In this document: positions 1 to 6,375 of the stretch, in pieces
How the letters are laid out: the number at the start of each line of letters is the position of its first letter
How positions within the stretch are numbered: position 1 is the stretch's first letter
Source of the DNA: Deltaproteobacteria bacterium
GTDB lineage: Bacteria > Desulfobacterota_C > Deferrisomatia > Deferrisomatales > JACRMM01
NCBI GenBank assembly: GCA_016218905.1
Contig: JACRCS010001005.1
Coordinates: forward strand, 1-13,469
DNA length: 13,469 nucleotides
Direction: 5' to 3'
Notes under the pieces: generated by a model
Seen by the model: only the letters and a program-made list of their open reading frames with translations
What the model was told of the DNA's origin: nothing
Database searches by the model: none
Translations under genes and position numbers: made by a program

Positions 1-68
1 ACCACGGTCTCGGGAATGCCGCGCCGTGCCGGCGCCGCGACGAGCCTGGTCCTCCTCGGGCGGCGCCC

Positions 69-368
69 CTACGAGCCCTTCGTGCCGGGTCGGTCGACCC
101 CAGCGCTCGGACCCACCGGGCACCCCCGCTCGGAATCCTCGTCCTTCGTGGCGAGCAACCTCTGCAACGAGCGCATCTGCTCCCGCTGTTGCTCGGGCGT
201 CGGCCACAGGTGGCGTGGCAGGCCGCGCCGATAGCTGATGTGCCCCATGAACTCACCGTTCTCGTCCACCACGCGCCCGCTCAGGTACATCGGGAGCACC
301 TTCGCGAGGGGCGCCTGCTCGTCGTCGCTCGCGCCCTCTCGAGGCTTGTGCTTCGGGTCGTCGTGCAT
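69..368 (-). CDS. Small hypothetical protein, 99 aa
   Basis: I do not recognise this protein. The frame is open further upstream to 494, but ATG 368 is preferred because a purine-rich GGGGAGGGGG lies just upstream of it. The upstream extension would also run through low-complexity sequence next to the dispersed repeat. The product is soluble and charged, with no signal peptide or membrane segment. An acidic and basic N-terminus (DDPKHKPREG) is followed by a more ordered middle (VDENGEFMGHISYRRG, LWPTPEQQREQMRSLQRLL) that ends in a probable helix. The last 25 or so residues are Gly/Pro-rich and look disordered. It stands alone, about 370 bases left of the insertion sequence, and nothing links it to the defence genes. 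It could be an over-prediction in GC-rich DNA, but the Shine-Dalgarno site and the plausible middle favour a real gene. Confidence 0.45.
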   Translation of the reverse strand: MHDDPKHKPREGASDDEQAPLAKVLPMYLSGRVVDENGEFMGHISYRRGLPRHLWPTPEQQREQMRSLQRLLATKDEDSERGCPVGPSAGVDRPGTKGS

Positions 369-508
369 GGCCGCCCCCTCCCCGTCGATCCTGGGTCCCG
401 GTCGGGCCGCTGTCAACTCGTACCCCACCGCCGGTATCCGAGTGTGAACGGCCACGCGACTCCGAGGTAATCCGACGTGCCGCCAACCGGACATGGCAGC
501 TCCTCGCC

Positions 509-559
509 GCTGTCACCCCGAGGAGCCCGAGCGACGAGGCGTCTCCTGCCTTCCCCCAA
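509..559 (+). repeat. Dispersed intergenic repeat, copy A
   Basis: About 51 bases starting GCTGTCACCCCGAGGAGC, followed by CGAGCGACGAGG, closely match a second copy in the same orientation at 3445-3495, with only a handful of substitutions. Sequences of the type TGTCACCCCGAGGAGC...GAGCGACGAGG recur in intergenic DNA of many high-GC bacterial genomes and give rise to spurious ORFs. Seen: the two copies and their similarity. Recalled: the wider family. Function unknown. Confidence 0.7.
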
Positions 560-705
560 GCCCCAGGCCCACCTCCATCGCAGACCCCGCCCCGAGGCCG
601 CCCGCCCGGCGCGGCCCATCCCCAATCGCCCCTGATCGAGCCCCACCCTGCACGGCTCGTGGGGCCATGCCAGGGCGAGCGCAGCGAGCCCGCTCCGTAC
701 AGGTC

Positions 706-741
706 CCCTCTCCCGCGTGCGGGAGCGGGCCAGGGTAAGGG
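706..741 (+). repeat. REP-like hairpin with GGGTAAGGG tail
   Basis: Inverted arms CCCTCTCCCGC (706-716) and GCGGGAGCGGG (719-729) pair with one mismatch across a GT centre, followed by CCAGGGTAAGGG. This is the general shape of a common extragenic palindrome in high-GC bacteria (CCCTCTCCC...GGGAG..GGG followed by CAGGGTGAGGG). The last six bases, TAAGGG, are the copy of the IS target site on this side, so the element jumped into the tail of this repeat. Confidence 0.6.
736..741. repeat. IS21 target-site duplication, left copy (TAAGGG)
   Basis: TAAGGG directly precedes the left IS end and is repeated exactly at 3378-3383, right after the other end. Six bases fall within the 4-8 bp range usual for IS21-family elements. 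Confidence 0.85.
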
Positions 742-794
742 TGCACTCACCGGTCGGAAAGTTGACCACCCACCGTTTGGAAAGTTGACCACCC
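742..794 (+). repeat. IS21 left end with two internal binding repeats
   Basis: The 16-base core GGAAAGTTGACCACCC occurs at 756-771 and again at 779-794, a 23-base spacing. The outer copy forms part of the terminal inverted repeat. Paired repeats like these are the known IstA-binding layout of IS21 ends. The istA leader starts just inside them. Confidence 0.85.
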
Positions 795-845
795 TTGGCA
801 GGGGTCCGGTAGTTTGCCGCGAGTCGGCAAGCGACCGGAGGAAGG

Positions 846-2324
846 ATGCTGAGGATGGATCGGGTACACGTCATTCGGCACAAGGTGTTGGTCGAGGGGT
901 TCTCCATCAGGAGAGTCTCGCGGGAGCTGGGAGTCAGTCGGCAGGTGGTGCGCAAGTACCTCGGGACCTCGGAGCCGGTGCGGCTGGCGACCGGCCCACG
1001 GCCGAGGCCGGTGCTCGAGCGGATCGCGAGGCGGATCGGGGAGCTGATGGAGGAGTGGGGTCCCCGGACCACGGCCAAGCAGCGGATCACCGGGACGCGT
1101 GTGCATCGGCAGCTCATCGAGGAGGGATACCGCACCGGCATCACCACCGTGCGGCAGGTGCTCGCCGAGCGACGGCGGCAGCGCTCGGAAGTCATGATCC
1201 CTCTCGTCCACCGCCCCGGGGACGAGGCCCAGGTCGACTTCTTCGAGGTCACCGTCGAGGTCGCCGGGATGGTGCGCAAGGCGTGGAAGTTCGTCCTGCG
1301 GCTGATGTACTCGGGACGGGACTTTGCCTGGATCTACGGGAGCTGCGACCAGCTCGCTTTTCTCGATGGCCACGTCCGCGCGTTTGCCCACCTCGGTGGA
1401 GTCCCGTGGCGGATCGTCTATGACAACCTCTCCTCCGCGGTCAAGCGGATCGTCTGGGTGGAGCGGGAGCTGACCGACCGCTTCGTGGCACTCTCCAGCC
1501 ACTACCTGTTCGAGCCGTGCTTCGCGCGGCCTGGCGAAGGCCACGACAAAGGTGGCGTCGAGGGGCGCGGGAAAGGGATCCGGCTGCAGCACCTCACCCC
1601 CGTGCCGCAGGGTGAGAGCCTGCGCCTGATTGCGGAGGATCTCCTCGGCGCCCTCGATCACGCCGCCGCGGTCAAGCTCGACGCCGAGGGTCAGAGCACC
1701 CTCGATCGCTTCGAGCAGGAGCGGCCGCTTCTGCGAGCGCTGCCGGAGTGTCCTTTCGAGCCACGACGCTTCGAGCTCGTTTCTGTTTCCAAGCAAGCGC
1801 TCGTCCGGATCGACGGTGCGACGTACTCGGTGCCGTCGCCGTGGGCGCGGCTTGAGGCGAAGGCGTACGTGGGTGTCGAGGACATCCGTATCACTTGCTT
1901 CGGCGAGCAGATCGTCTTACCCAAGCGCCAGCCACGAGCCAAAGAGGTCCGCTACCGGCACTACCTGCGGGAGCTCGGCCGTAAGCCGCAGGCGGTCCGC
2001 CAGGTAGCGCCGGAGCTGCTGGCCGAGCTGGGGGAGCCGTACGGCAAGCTGTGGGCGCTGCTGGTCGCGACGCATGGAGAGCGGGACGGCGCCAGGGCCC
2101 TGGCCAAGGTGCTGGCGGCGATCGTCGATCATGGCGAGGACGCCGTGAGCCAGGCACTCGAGGCGGCCCTTTGTGCAGGGACAGCCGACCTGCGAGCACT
2201 GACACTGACCCGGGAGCCGCTGGCTCCTCCATCCATCTCGGTGCCCGCAGCGCTGGCGGGACATCACGTCGAGTCGGGCCGCGCTGCCGACTACGACTGG
2301 CTTCTCGCCGGAGGTGGCGCATGA
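846..2324 (+). CDS. istA: IS21-family transposase IstA, 492 aa
   Basis: This is the DDE transposase that cuts and joins the IS ends, working with the ATPase IstB. The N-terminus has a helix-turn-helix (about residues 20-38, SIRRVSRELGVSRQVVRKYL) for end binding. The rve integrase core follows, with its acidic triad visible as D131 (QVDFFE), D193 (IVYDNLS) and E239 (KGGVEG). The C-terminal part is the usual Mu-transposase-like region. Length is normal for the family. GGAGGAAGG (837-845) abuts the ATG at 846. The second ATG at 855 (MDRVHVIRHK) is better spaced from that site and may be the true start. The stop overlaps the istB start as ATGA, so the two are translationally coupled. No lesion is seen. 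Confidence 0.95.
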   Translation: MLRMDRVHVIRHKVLVEGFSIRRVSRELGVSRQVVRKYLGTSEPVRLATGPRPRPVLERIARRIGELMEEWGPRTTAKQRITGTRVHRQLIEEGYRTGITTVRQVLAERRRQRSEVMIPLVHRPGDEAQVDFFEVTVEVAGMVRKAWKFVLRLMYSGRDFAWIYGSCDQLAFLDGHVRAFAHLGGVPWRIVYDNLSSAVKRIVWVERELTDRFVALSSHYLFEPCFARPGEGHDKGGVEGRGKGIRLQHLTPVPQGESLRLIAEDLLGALDHAAAVKLDAEGQSTLDRFEQERPLLRALPECPFEPRRFELVSVSKQALVRIDGATYSVPSPWARLEAKAYVGVEDIRITCFGEQIVLPKRQPRAKEVRYRHYLRELGRKPQAVRQVAPELLAELGEPYGKLWALLVATHGERDGARALAKVLAAIVDHGEDAVSQALEAALCAGTADLRALTLTREPLAPPSISVPAALAGHHVESGRAADYDWLLAGGGA

Positions 2325-3070
2325 GCGCCGCCGTACGAGAGGCCATCCTGGCCGAGCAGTTGAAAGCGCTGAAGCTCCCCGGGATCGCCCAGGAGTATCC
2401 GGCGCTCGCCCGCCAAGCCCGCGATGGTGGCTGGCCGTATGAGGACTTCCTCAAGGAGGTGCTCGACGCCGAGCTGCGCTCGCGAGCGGACCGCACCGCC
2501 ATGCGCCGTGTCCGGGAGGCTCGCTTCCCCGATGCCAAGACGCTCGACCAGCTCGACTGGGAGGCGCTGTCCGGTATCTCCCGTCCGAAGATCGCCGAGC
2601 TTGCGACCTGTGGCTTCCTCGAGAAGGCCGAGGACATTGTCATTGCAGGACCCATTGGGACGGGCAAGACCCACCTTGCCATCGGCCTCGGCATCGAGGC
2701 CGCGCGCCGGCGGTTCCGCGTGACGTTCATCCGCGCGGCGGAGCTGGTGCGCAGTCTGCTCGAGGCCCGCGACGCCCGCACCCTCGGGCGGATCCATCAG
2801 CGGATCGAACGGTCCGCCTTGTTGATCGTGGATGAGCTGGGCTTCGTCCCCTTCGACCGCACTGGCGGCGAGCTGCTGTTCAACCTGCTCTCTGAGCGAC
2901 ACGAGCGGTGCTCCACCCTGATTACGACCAATCTGGCGTTCTCCGAGTGGGTGCAGGTGTTCGGCGATGAGAAGCTCACCACCGCCCTGCTCGACCGCCT
3001 CGGTCACCACGCCCACATCCTCACGACGAAGGGACCGTCCTACCGGACACAGCGGAGGAAGCGTTCGTGA
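2321..3070 (+). CDS. istB: IS21-family helper ATPase IstB, 249 aa
   Basis: IstB is an AAA+ ATPase related to DnaC that assembles on target DNA and stimulates the IstA transposase. The N-terminal helical domain (1-105) carries the typical LKALKLPGIAQEY start and the later motif CGFLEKAEDIVIAG. Walker A is G110-T117 (GPIGTGKT), and Walker B is around 168-172 (LIVDE, then LGF). A sensor-like TTNLAFSEW and the C-terminal DRLGHHAHIL motif complete the family pattern. The start is fixed by the ATGA overlap with istA and by GGAGGTG a few bases upstream. The basic C-terminus (RTQRRKRS) is normal. Length is close to the usual 240-260 residues, and the gene appears intact. Confidence 0.95.
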   Translation: MSAAVREAILAEQLKALKLPGIAQEYPALARQARDGGWPYEDFLKEVLDAELRSRADRTAMRRVREARFPDAKTLDQLDWEALSGISRPKIAELATCGFLEKAEDIVIAGPIGTGKTHLAIGLGIEAARRRFRVTFIRAAELVRSLLEARDARTLGRIHQRIERSALLIVDELGFVPFDRTGGELLFNLLSERHERCSTLITTNLAFSEWVQVFGDEKLTTALLDRLGHHAHILTTKGPSYRTQRRKRS

Positions 3071-3125
3071 GGATCGAAGACGCCACGCACTGCGGGCCGA
3101 CCCCCAACGGCAACGGCGAGCCTCC

Positions 3126-3200
3126 GCGGGTCGCGGCCTCAAGGATCGGGCTTCGCCCGCCCGCTGCGCGGCGCTGTGCGTCCTTGACCCCGCGACCCGC
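3126..3200. repeat. Large imperfect inverted repeat downstream of istB
   Basis: Arms at 3126-3145 (GCGGGTCGCGGCCTCAAGGA) and 3181-3200 (TCCTTGACCCCGCGACCCGC) pair over 20 bp with two mismatches. The 35-base interior itself contains GGGCTTCGCCC and CGCTGCGCGGCG, so a branched structure is possible. It lies inside the IS between istB and the right end. It could fold in RNA read from istB or act as a cruciform. It lacks a T-run, so it is not a standard intrinsic terminator. Confidence 0.6.
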
Positions 3201-3221
3201 TCCGGCTGGGATTTCGCCTAC

Positions 3222-3241
3222 GAGGGGCGCCAGCGCCCCTC
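3222..3241. repeat. Perfect GC hairpin, possible istAB terminator
   Basis: Arms GAGGGGCGC (3222-3230) and GCGCCCCTC (3233-3241) pair perfectly with a CA centre. It lies about 150 bases after the istB stop. The following TCTTCAAGAGG is not a T-run, so terminator function is only a possibility. Confidence 0.45.
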
Positions 3242-3324
3242 TCTTCAAGAGGAGGAGGGACCACGAAAACCCAGGTGACCCTGGGTCACACCCCGACCGA
3301 TGCTCTACACTGAAATCCGCCAAA

Positions 3325-3377
3325 GGTGGTCAACTCACCGACCGTTGGCCTGGTCAACTTCCCGAGCGGTGCAGACA
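3325..3377 (-). repeat. IS21 right end with two internal binding repeats
   Basis: The motif GGTCAACT occurs at 3328-3335 (inner) and 3352-3359 (outer), a 24-base spacing. These are the inverted counterparts of the two AGTTGACC sites at the left end. The outermost bases CGGTGCAGACA end in CA, matching the TG tip on the left. Confidence 0.85.
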
Positions 3378-3383
3378 TAAGGG
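3378..3383. repeat. IS21 target-site duplication, right copy (TAAGGG)
   Basis: Exact repeat of 736-741, immediately after the CA tip of the right IS end. Removing the element and one copy restores ...CCAGGGTAAGGGTCCCC.... Confidence 0.85.
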
Positions 3384-3410
3384 TCCCCAAGCCCATCGCC
3401 ATGCCATGAC

Positions 3411-3450
3411 GACAGCGACCAGGAAAGCGTGGGCCTTCCTGCGTGCTGTC
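3411..3450. repeat. Imperfect hairpin at the edge of repeat copy B
   Basis: GACAGC (3411-3416) and AGGAA (3421-3425) pair with TTCCT (3436-3440) and GCTGTC (3445-3450), with four unpaired bases on each side between the two stem blocks. The right arm is the first bases of the dispersed repeat, so the hairpin may belong to that repeat family. Confidence 0.4.
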
Positions 3451-3495
3451 ACCCCGAGGAGCTCGAGCGACGAGGGGTCTGCTGCCTTCCACCAC
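3445..3495 (+). repeat. Dispersed intergenic repeat, copy B
   Basis: Second copy of the repeat at 509-559, same orientation, starting GCTGTCACCCCGAGGAGC with a C-to-T change before CGAGCGACGAGG. It lies in the gap between the IS and the last gene of the minus-strand operon. Once the IS is removed the two copies would be about 300 bases apart, so both were part of one repeat-rich intergenic region before the insertion. Confidence 0.7.
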
Positions 3496-3625
3496 GCCCA
3501 CAGCCCGCCCGCCGATCTCACGACAACGCTGCCACTGGGCAAGAAGTAGGAGGTTTCTATCCGCGCGCCTGGCGCGGGGCGCGACCGACCCCGACGTCGT
3601 CCTGTGCTGGCCGGTGAGGCTTACG

Positions 3626-4375
3626 CTACCCCTGCTCGCGAAGCCCGAAGACCTGCTCGTCGCCGCCGTGCCGGTAGACTTCGAGGCGGGGGTGACGAGC
3701 GAGTGCTGCGAGAGCAGTCGGCTCGAGAGAAAACGGGAACAGCGATGGTGAGCCAAGCAACGAGTTCACTGGCGCTGCTTTGGCTCCCGAGCCACGGAGC
3801 CACGCTTCGGCCAGGAATGCAGCGAGCCCGGGTTGCTCGACCTCCACCTGCGACGAGGCGCGGTAGGTTCCCTTCCTGGCCGAGTCGACGAGCACGCCCC
3901 AGTCATTGAAGGCCCGGAGAACCCGGCGCGCCGCGCGGGCGACGGTTTCCCGCTCGCCGCGTAGCTCCCGCATGCGGCGCTGCACTTCGGCGGCACCCAC
4001 GTTCCCCTGCAAATGCAGCAAGCGACCTACGGTCTCTGCCACCTGGCCCCAGAACGGGTAGGCCGCCATGGCCATCCCCCAGTGCACTACGAGACGGTCG
4101 GGAAGAGGCAAGTCACGAAGCAACTGCAAGCCGTCAAGGTGAAGGGGCTCCAGATCCTCGTCGACGTCAACCCAGGTCCTGAGGAGGATAGTGATGACTT
4201 TCTCGCGGTTACCGCGCACCGCCGTTCCGCCGATTGAGAGCTTGTCCTTGAGCAACGTCTTGAGCTCCGCCTCGATCTCGGCGCGCACAAGCCCTGCCAG
4301 AACGAGCTGGGCCGTGTGCTCGAACCACTCCAAACGGACCCGCTGGCTCATCCCGATCTCGTCGAACCGGCTCAC
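3626..4375 (-). CDS. BrxA-position protein with winged-helix-like middle, 249 aa
   Basis: I do not recognise a named family with certainty. Gene order (helicase, PglZ, this gene) puts it where BREX type 3 operons carry brxA, and the size suits, so a distant BrxA-like DNA-binding role is a reasonable guess only. The protein is soluble and mostly helical. Its middle (about 100-172: HWGMAMAAYPFWGQVAETVG, RRMRELRGERETVARAARRV, NDWGVL) has the helix-helix-strand feel of a winged helix, with several arginines that could contact DNA. The C-terminal third (about 205-249) may be another small domain. GTG 4375 is chosen because it forms a GTGA overlap with the pglZ stop and has AGAGG upstream. ATG at 4351 is an alternative. 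It is the last gene of the operon. No clear terminator follows, only a short CCGCGC/GCGCGG hairpin near 3561-3577. Confidence 0.82.
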   Translation of the reverse strand: MSRFDEIGMSQRVRLEWFEHTAQLVLAGLVRAEIEAELKTLLKDKLSIGGTAVRGNREKVITILLRTWVDVDEDLEPLHLDGLQLLRDLPLPDRLVVHWGMAMAAYPFWGQVAETVGRLLHLQGNVGAAEVQRRMRELRGERETVARAARRVLRAFNDWGVLVDSARKGTYRASSQVEVEQPGLAAFLAEAWLRGSGAKAAPVNSLLGSPSLFPFSLEPTALAALARHPRLEVYRHGGDEQVFGLREQG

Positions 4376-6375
4376 GTGCCGCACCTCTCGATCTCAACGA
4401 ACGGCACGATCACCTCCGCAATCGATATCCCTCCGTGGGCCACAACCCGTTGCCCTTCAGTGGTGAACGCACGACCTGGCGGCGCGAGCAGCGCATGGAC
4501 ACCTTGTGGAAGGCCCGCACCCGGCCAGACGGTGGCAGAAGGGAACTTGCCAGCGGTGATCTCGCGCAGGGCCGGGGCCGAGTAGATGCGAGCCCGTTCG
4601 CCGCGCACGTCGGCGAGGGTTCCCTCTGCCGGTCGCCCACACCCAACGGCCTCCATGTTGCCGTGATCGCTGGTCAGAAAGACCCGGAACCCCGAACCAA
4701 GCAGTAGCGCGAAGAGCCCGGCCAGAAAGCCCTCCTCGACCCACTGGCGGATCTGACCGTGCATTCCTCGGCTGCCCAGCTCCATCCCGTGCATGATTCG
4801 GTCGACGGTGTCGACCACCAGCCCCACCACCTTGAAGCCAGGTCGGCTAAGGGTGTCCCGCACCCTTGGCAGCGACGAAAGCTCGCCAAGGGACTTCAAG
4901 TACCCCACGTCCGCGGGACCGAGCCCATGGTCGGCCCAGAACTGCGTCCAGAGCTGCGCTTCCTTGTCGGTGGTGAGAATGCTGCCCGGGAAGTAGAGAG
5001 GCGCCCGTCCCGCGAAGATGCTCTGCCGGGACACCGACGTGAGCGTCGGAATCCAGGCGAACGCCGCCCCATCTGTGAACCGCCAGGCCGGGTCGCGGAC
5101 CAGCAGTGCTGCACGGAGCGCCAGCCACTGATCCATGGCCAGGCCGTCCACGACAACCAGCGCGATCTTGGCGCCCGATTCGTCGCGCTCGAATGCAAGC
5201 GCTCGAGCTACGTGGTGAACCATCACCGGCGGTCGGGCCGGCTGGCTATGCAGGCCGGCGTACCGCTTGAGCACCCACGACAGAAAGGCGCTCTCGGCCA
5301 GTGACGTCAGCTCCGCCAAGCCCTGCTCGTGCCCGGCAAGAGCCTCTCCCGGTATTCCGTGCGCAACGAGCTTGAGCTGTGCCCACCGAAGTGCAAACGA
5401 GAGCCACTCGTGGTGTCGAGCCTCATCGCCCGGCAGCGTCTCTCGAATGGCCCCCAGCAGGTTTCCCAGCCGACGCGCCGCGTCCCCCGTTGGGTCGGAG
5501 ATCAGCCCGGCACCGGCCCAGTGCCCGCGCAGAGCCGGCGCGGCCGGGTGGTCGATGGGGGTGAGGAGACCCTCGGCGAAGAGGTTATCCACGTACACAC
5601 GCACGTCGTCGTGGTCGAAAGGCAGCAACATCGGCCCGTCCAGCTCGACGTCGTAGCGAGGTGTCGGCTCGGACACACCCTTTTGGCCGGAACGGAGGCT
5701 TCCGACGAAAGCCGGCCAGCGCTCTTGCAGGAATCGGAAGAAGGTGGCGCGATCCGACACGATGCGGTCGAGGGGCCAGGTTCCGAAGTGCCCCGCCTGG
5801 CGAAGCAGCGAGATCAACCGACTGTCGAACACGGCCGGAATTTGGACTTGCCGGTAGTGCCGGCGAAGCAGCACGCGCAGCAGATCCGAAGGCTTGGTGA
5901 TCAGCTCTGGGGCTACCTCGAAAACGTGCCGGAGAACGAAGTCCTTGGTGGCGTTCTCGCCGAGGCTCCCCGGCGTGTACTGCGCCTGCGCGGCCCACAG
6001 GTTGTCGAGGTCGGCAGGATTGAGGGCTGCCACGACCCACGTACAAAGATTCGGAAACAGCTCACCCAGACTGAAGGCCAGGCGACGTCCGGCCTGCAAC
6101 AGGTCGTAGGGCAGCGACGCCAGGTCGGCGAAACCGGACCGCAGCACCACTACGAGATCCGTCGCCTCCCCGCGGTCCCAGGCTCCGCGGTACTTCGACT
6201 CGTACGCATAGCGGAAGGCCACGTGGTCGTCGAACTCGATGATGTCGAAGCCCCGCTCGCGAATTCCCTGGCTGATTCCCTCGTCGAGAAGCAACCCGTC
6301 GGGGTCTGCTACCAACGTCAGGCGCGCCACCTCCGGCGTGAACTGCTGGAGCACGGACTCCCGCCAGGTCGTCAT
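4372..6375 (-). CDS. pglZ: PglZ-domain alkaline-phosphatase-fold protein, 667 aa
   Basis: PglZ proteins are core components of BREX and Pgl phage-defence systems. They have an alkaline phosphatase-type fold, and their true substrate is unsettled. The N-terminal 380 or so residues are the helical region typical of these proteins. The C-terminal phosphatase domain shows the metal-site and signature motifs: VVVDGLAMDQW (D410), PTLTSVSRQ (443-451), VVDTVDRIMHG (520-530), TSDHGN (D570, H571) and the family hallmark HGGISIAEVIVPF (648-660). All key residues seem present. Length matches BREX type 3 PglZ (about 650-700). ATG 6375 is well supported: AGGAGGG sits 6 bases upstream, and the codon overlaps the previous stop as ATGA. 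The frame is open further upstream to 6837, but that stretch lies over the glycosylase gene. Confidence 0.94.
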   Translation of the reverse strand: MTTWRESVLQQFTPEVARLTLVADPDGLLLDEGISQGIRERGFDIIEFDDHVAFRYAYESKYRGAWDRGEATDLVVVLRSGFADLASLPYDLLQAGRRLAFSLGELFPNLCTWVVAALNPADLDNLWAAQAQYTPGSLGENATKDFVLRHVFEVAPELITKPSDLLRVLLRRHYRQVQIPAVFDSRLISLLRQAGHFGTWPLDRIVSDRATFFRFLQERWPAFVGSLRSGQKGVSEPTPRYDVELDGPMLLPFDHDDVRVYVDNLFAEGLLTPIDHPAAPALRGHWAGAGLISDPTGDAARRLGNLLGAIRETLPGDEARHHEWLSFALRWAQLKLVAHGIPGEALAGHEQGLAELTSLAESAFLSWVLKRYAGLHSQPARPPVMVHHVARALAFERDESGAKIALVVVDGLAMDQWLALRAALLVRDPAWRFTDGAAFAWIPTLTSVSRQSIFAGRAPLYFPGSILTTDKEAQLWTQFWADHGLGPADVGYLKSLGELSSLPRVRDTLSRPGFKVVGLVVDTVDRIMHGMELGSRGMHGQIRQWVEEGFLAGLFALLLGSGFRVFLTSDHGNMEAVGCGRPAEGTLADVRGERARIYSAPALREITAGKFPSATVWPGAGLPQGVHALLAPPGRAFTTEGQRVVAHGGISIAEVIVPFVEIERCGT

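Larger units (their letters stand above)
369..741. other. Gene-free stretch with dispersed repeats, left of the IS
   Basis: About 370 bases with no convincing gene. The open frames here are translations of GC-rich repeats. It holds a dispersed repeat copy (509-559), a short palindromic patch GGGCGAGCGCAGCGAGCCC (673-691), and a hairpin with a GGGTAAGGG tail (706-741). The insertion sequence starts at its right end. No promoter or RNA gene is apparent. Confidence 0.5.
742..3377 (+). mobile_element. Complete IS21-family insertion sequence, 2636 bp
   Basis: The element carries istA and istB in the usual order and overlap, and ends in related terminal sequences. The left end begins TGCACTCACCGGTCGG. 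The right end, read inward on the minus strand, begins TGTCTGCACCGCTCGG. They share the TG tip, the CACCG block and TCGG-AAGTTGACCA. Each end holds a second copy of the GTTGACCA motif about 23 bases further in, as expected for the multiple transposase-binding repeats of this family. A perfect TAAGGG flanks both ends. Both genes keep their catalytic motifs, so the element looks potentially active and recently inserted. It landed in intergenic repeat DNA past the last gene of the defence operon and interrupts no recognisable gene. Confidence 0.93.
3384..3625. other. Gap between IS and defence operon
   Basis: About 240 bases without a gene. It holds the dispersed repeat copy B and its hairpin, and a short GC hairpin (CCGCGC 3561-3566 with GCGCGG 3572-3577) that would lie about 50 bases past the operon's last stop. 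No T-run follows on the minus strand, so a rho-independent terminator is not evident. Confidence 0.45.

Noticed and set aside
747..1796. Minus-strand open frame of 349 codons opposite istA
   Set aside because: Antisense to an intact transposase with a visible DDE triad, and rich in His/Pro/Asp as shadows usually are.
742..3377. IS21 as part of a composite transposon carrying the defence genes
   Set aside because: Only one IS copy is present, and its own TAAGGG duplication shows it moved alone.
3286..3756. Short open frames around the repeat copies, for example the minus-strand 156-codon frame
   Set aside because: They translate the dispersed repeat (LVARAPRGDS-like product in both copies) and IS end sequence. 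This is a well-known source of spurious predictions.
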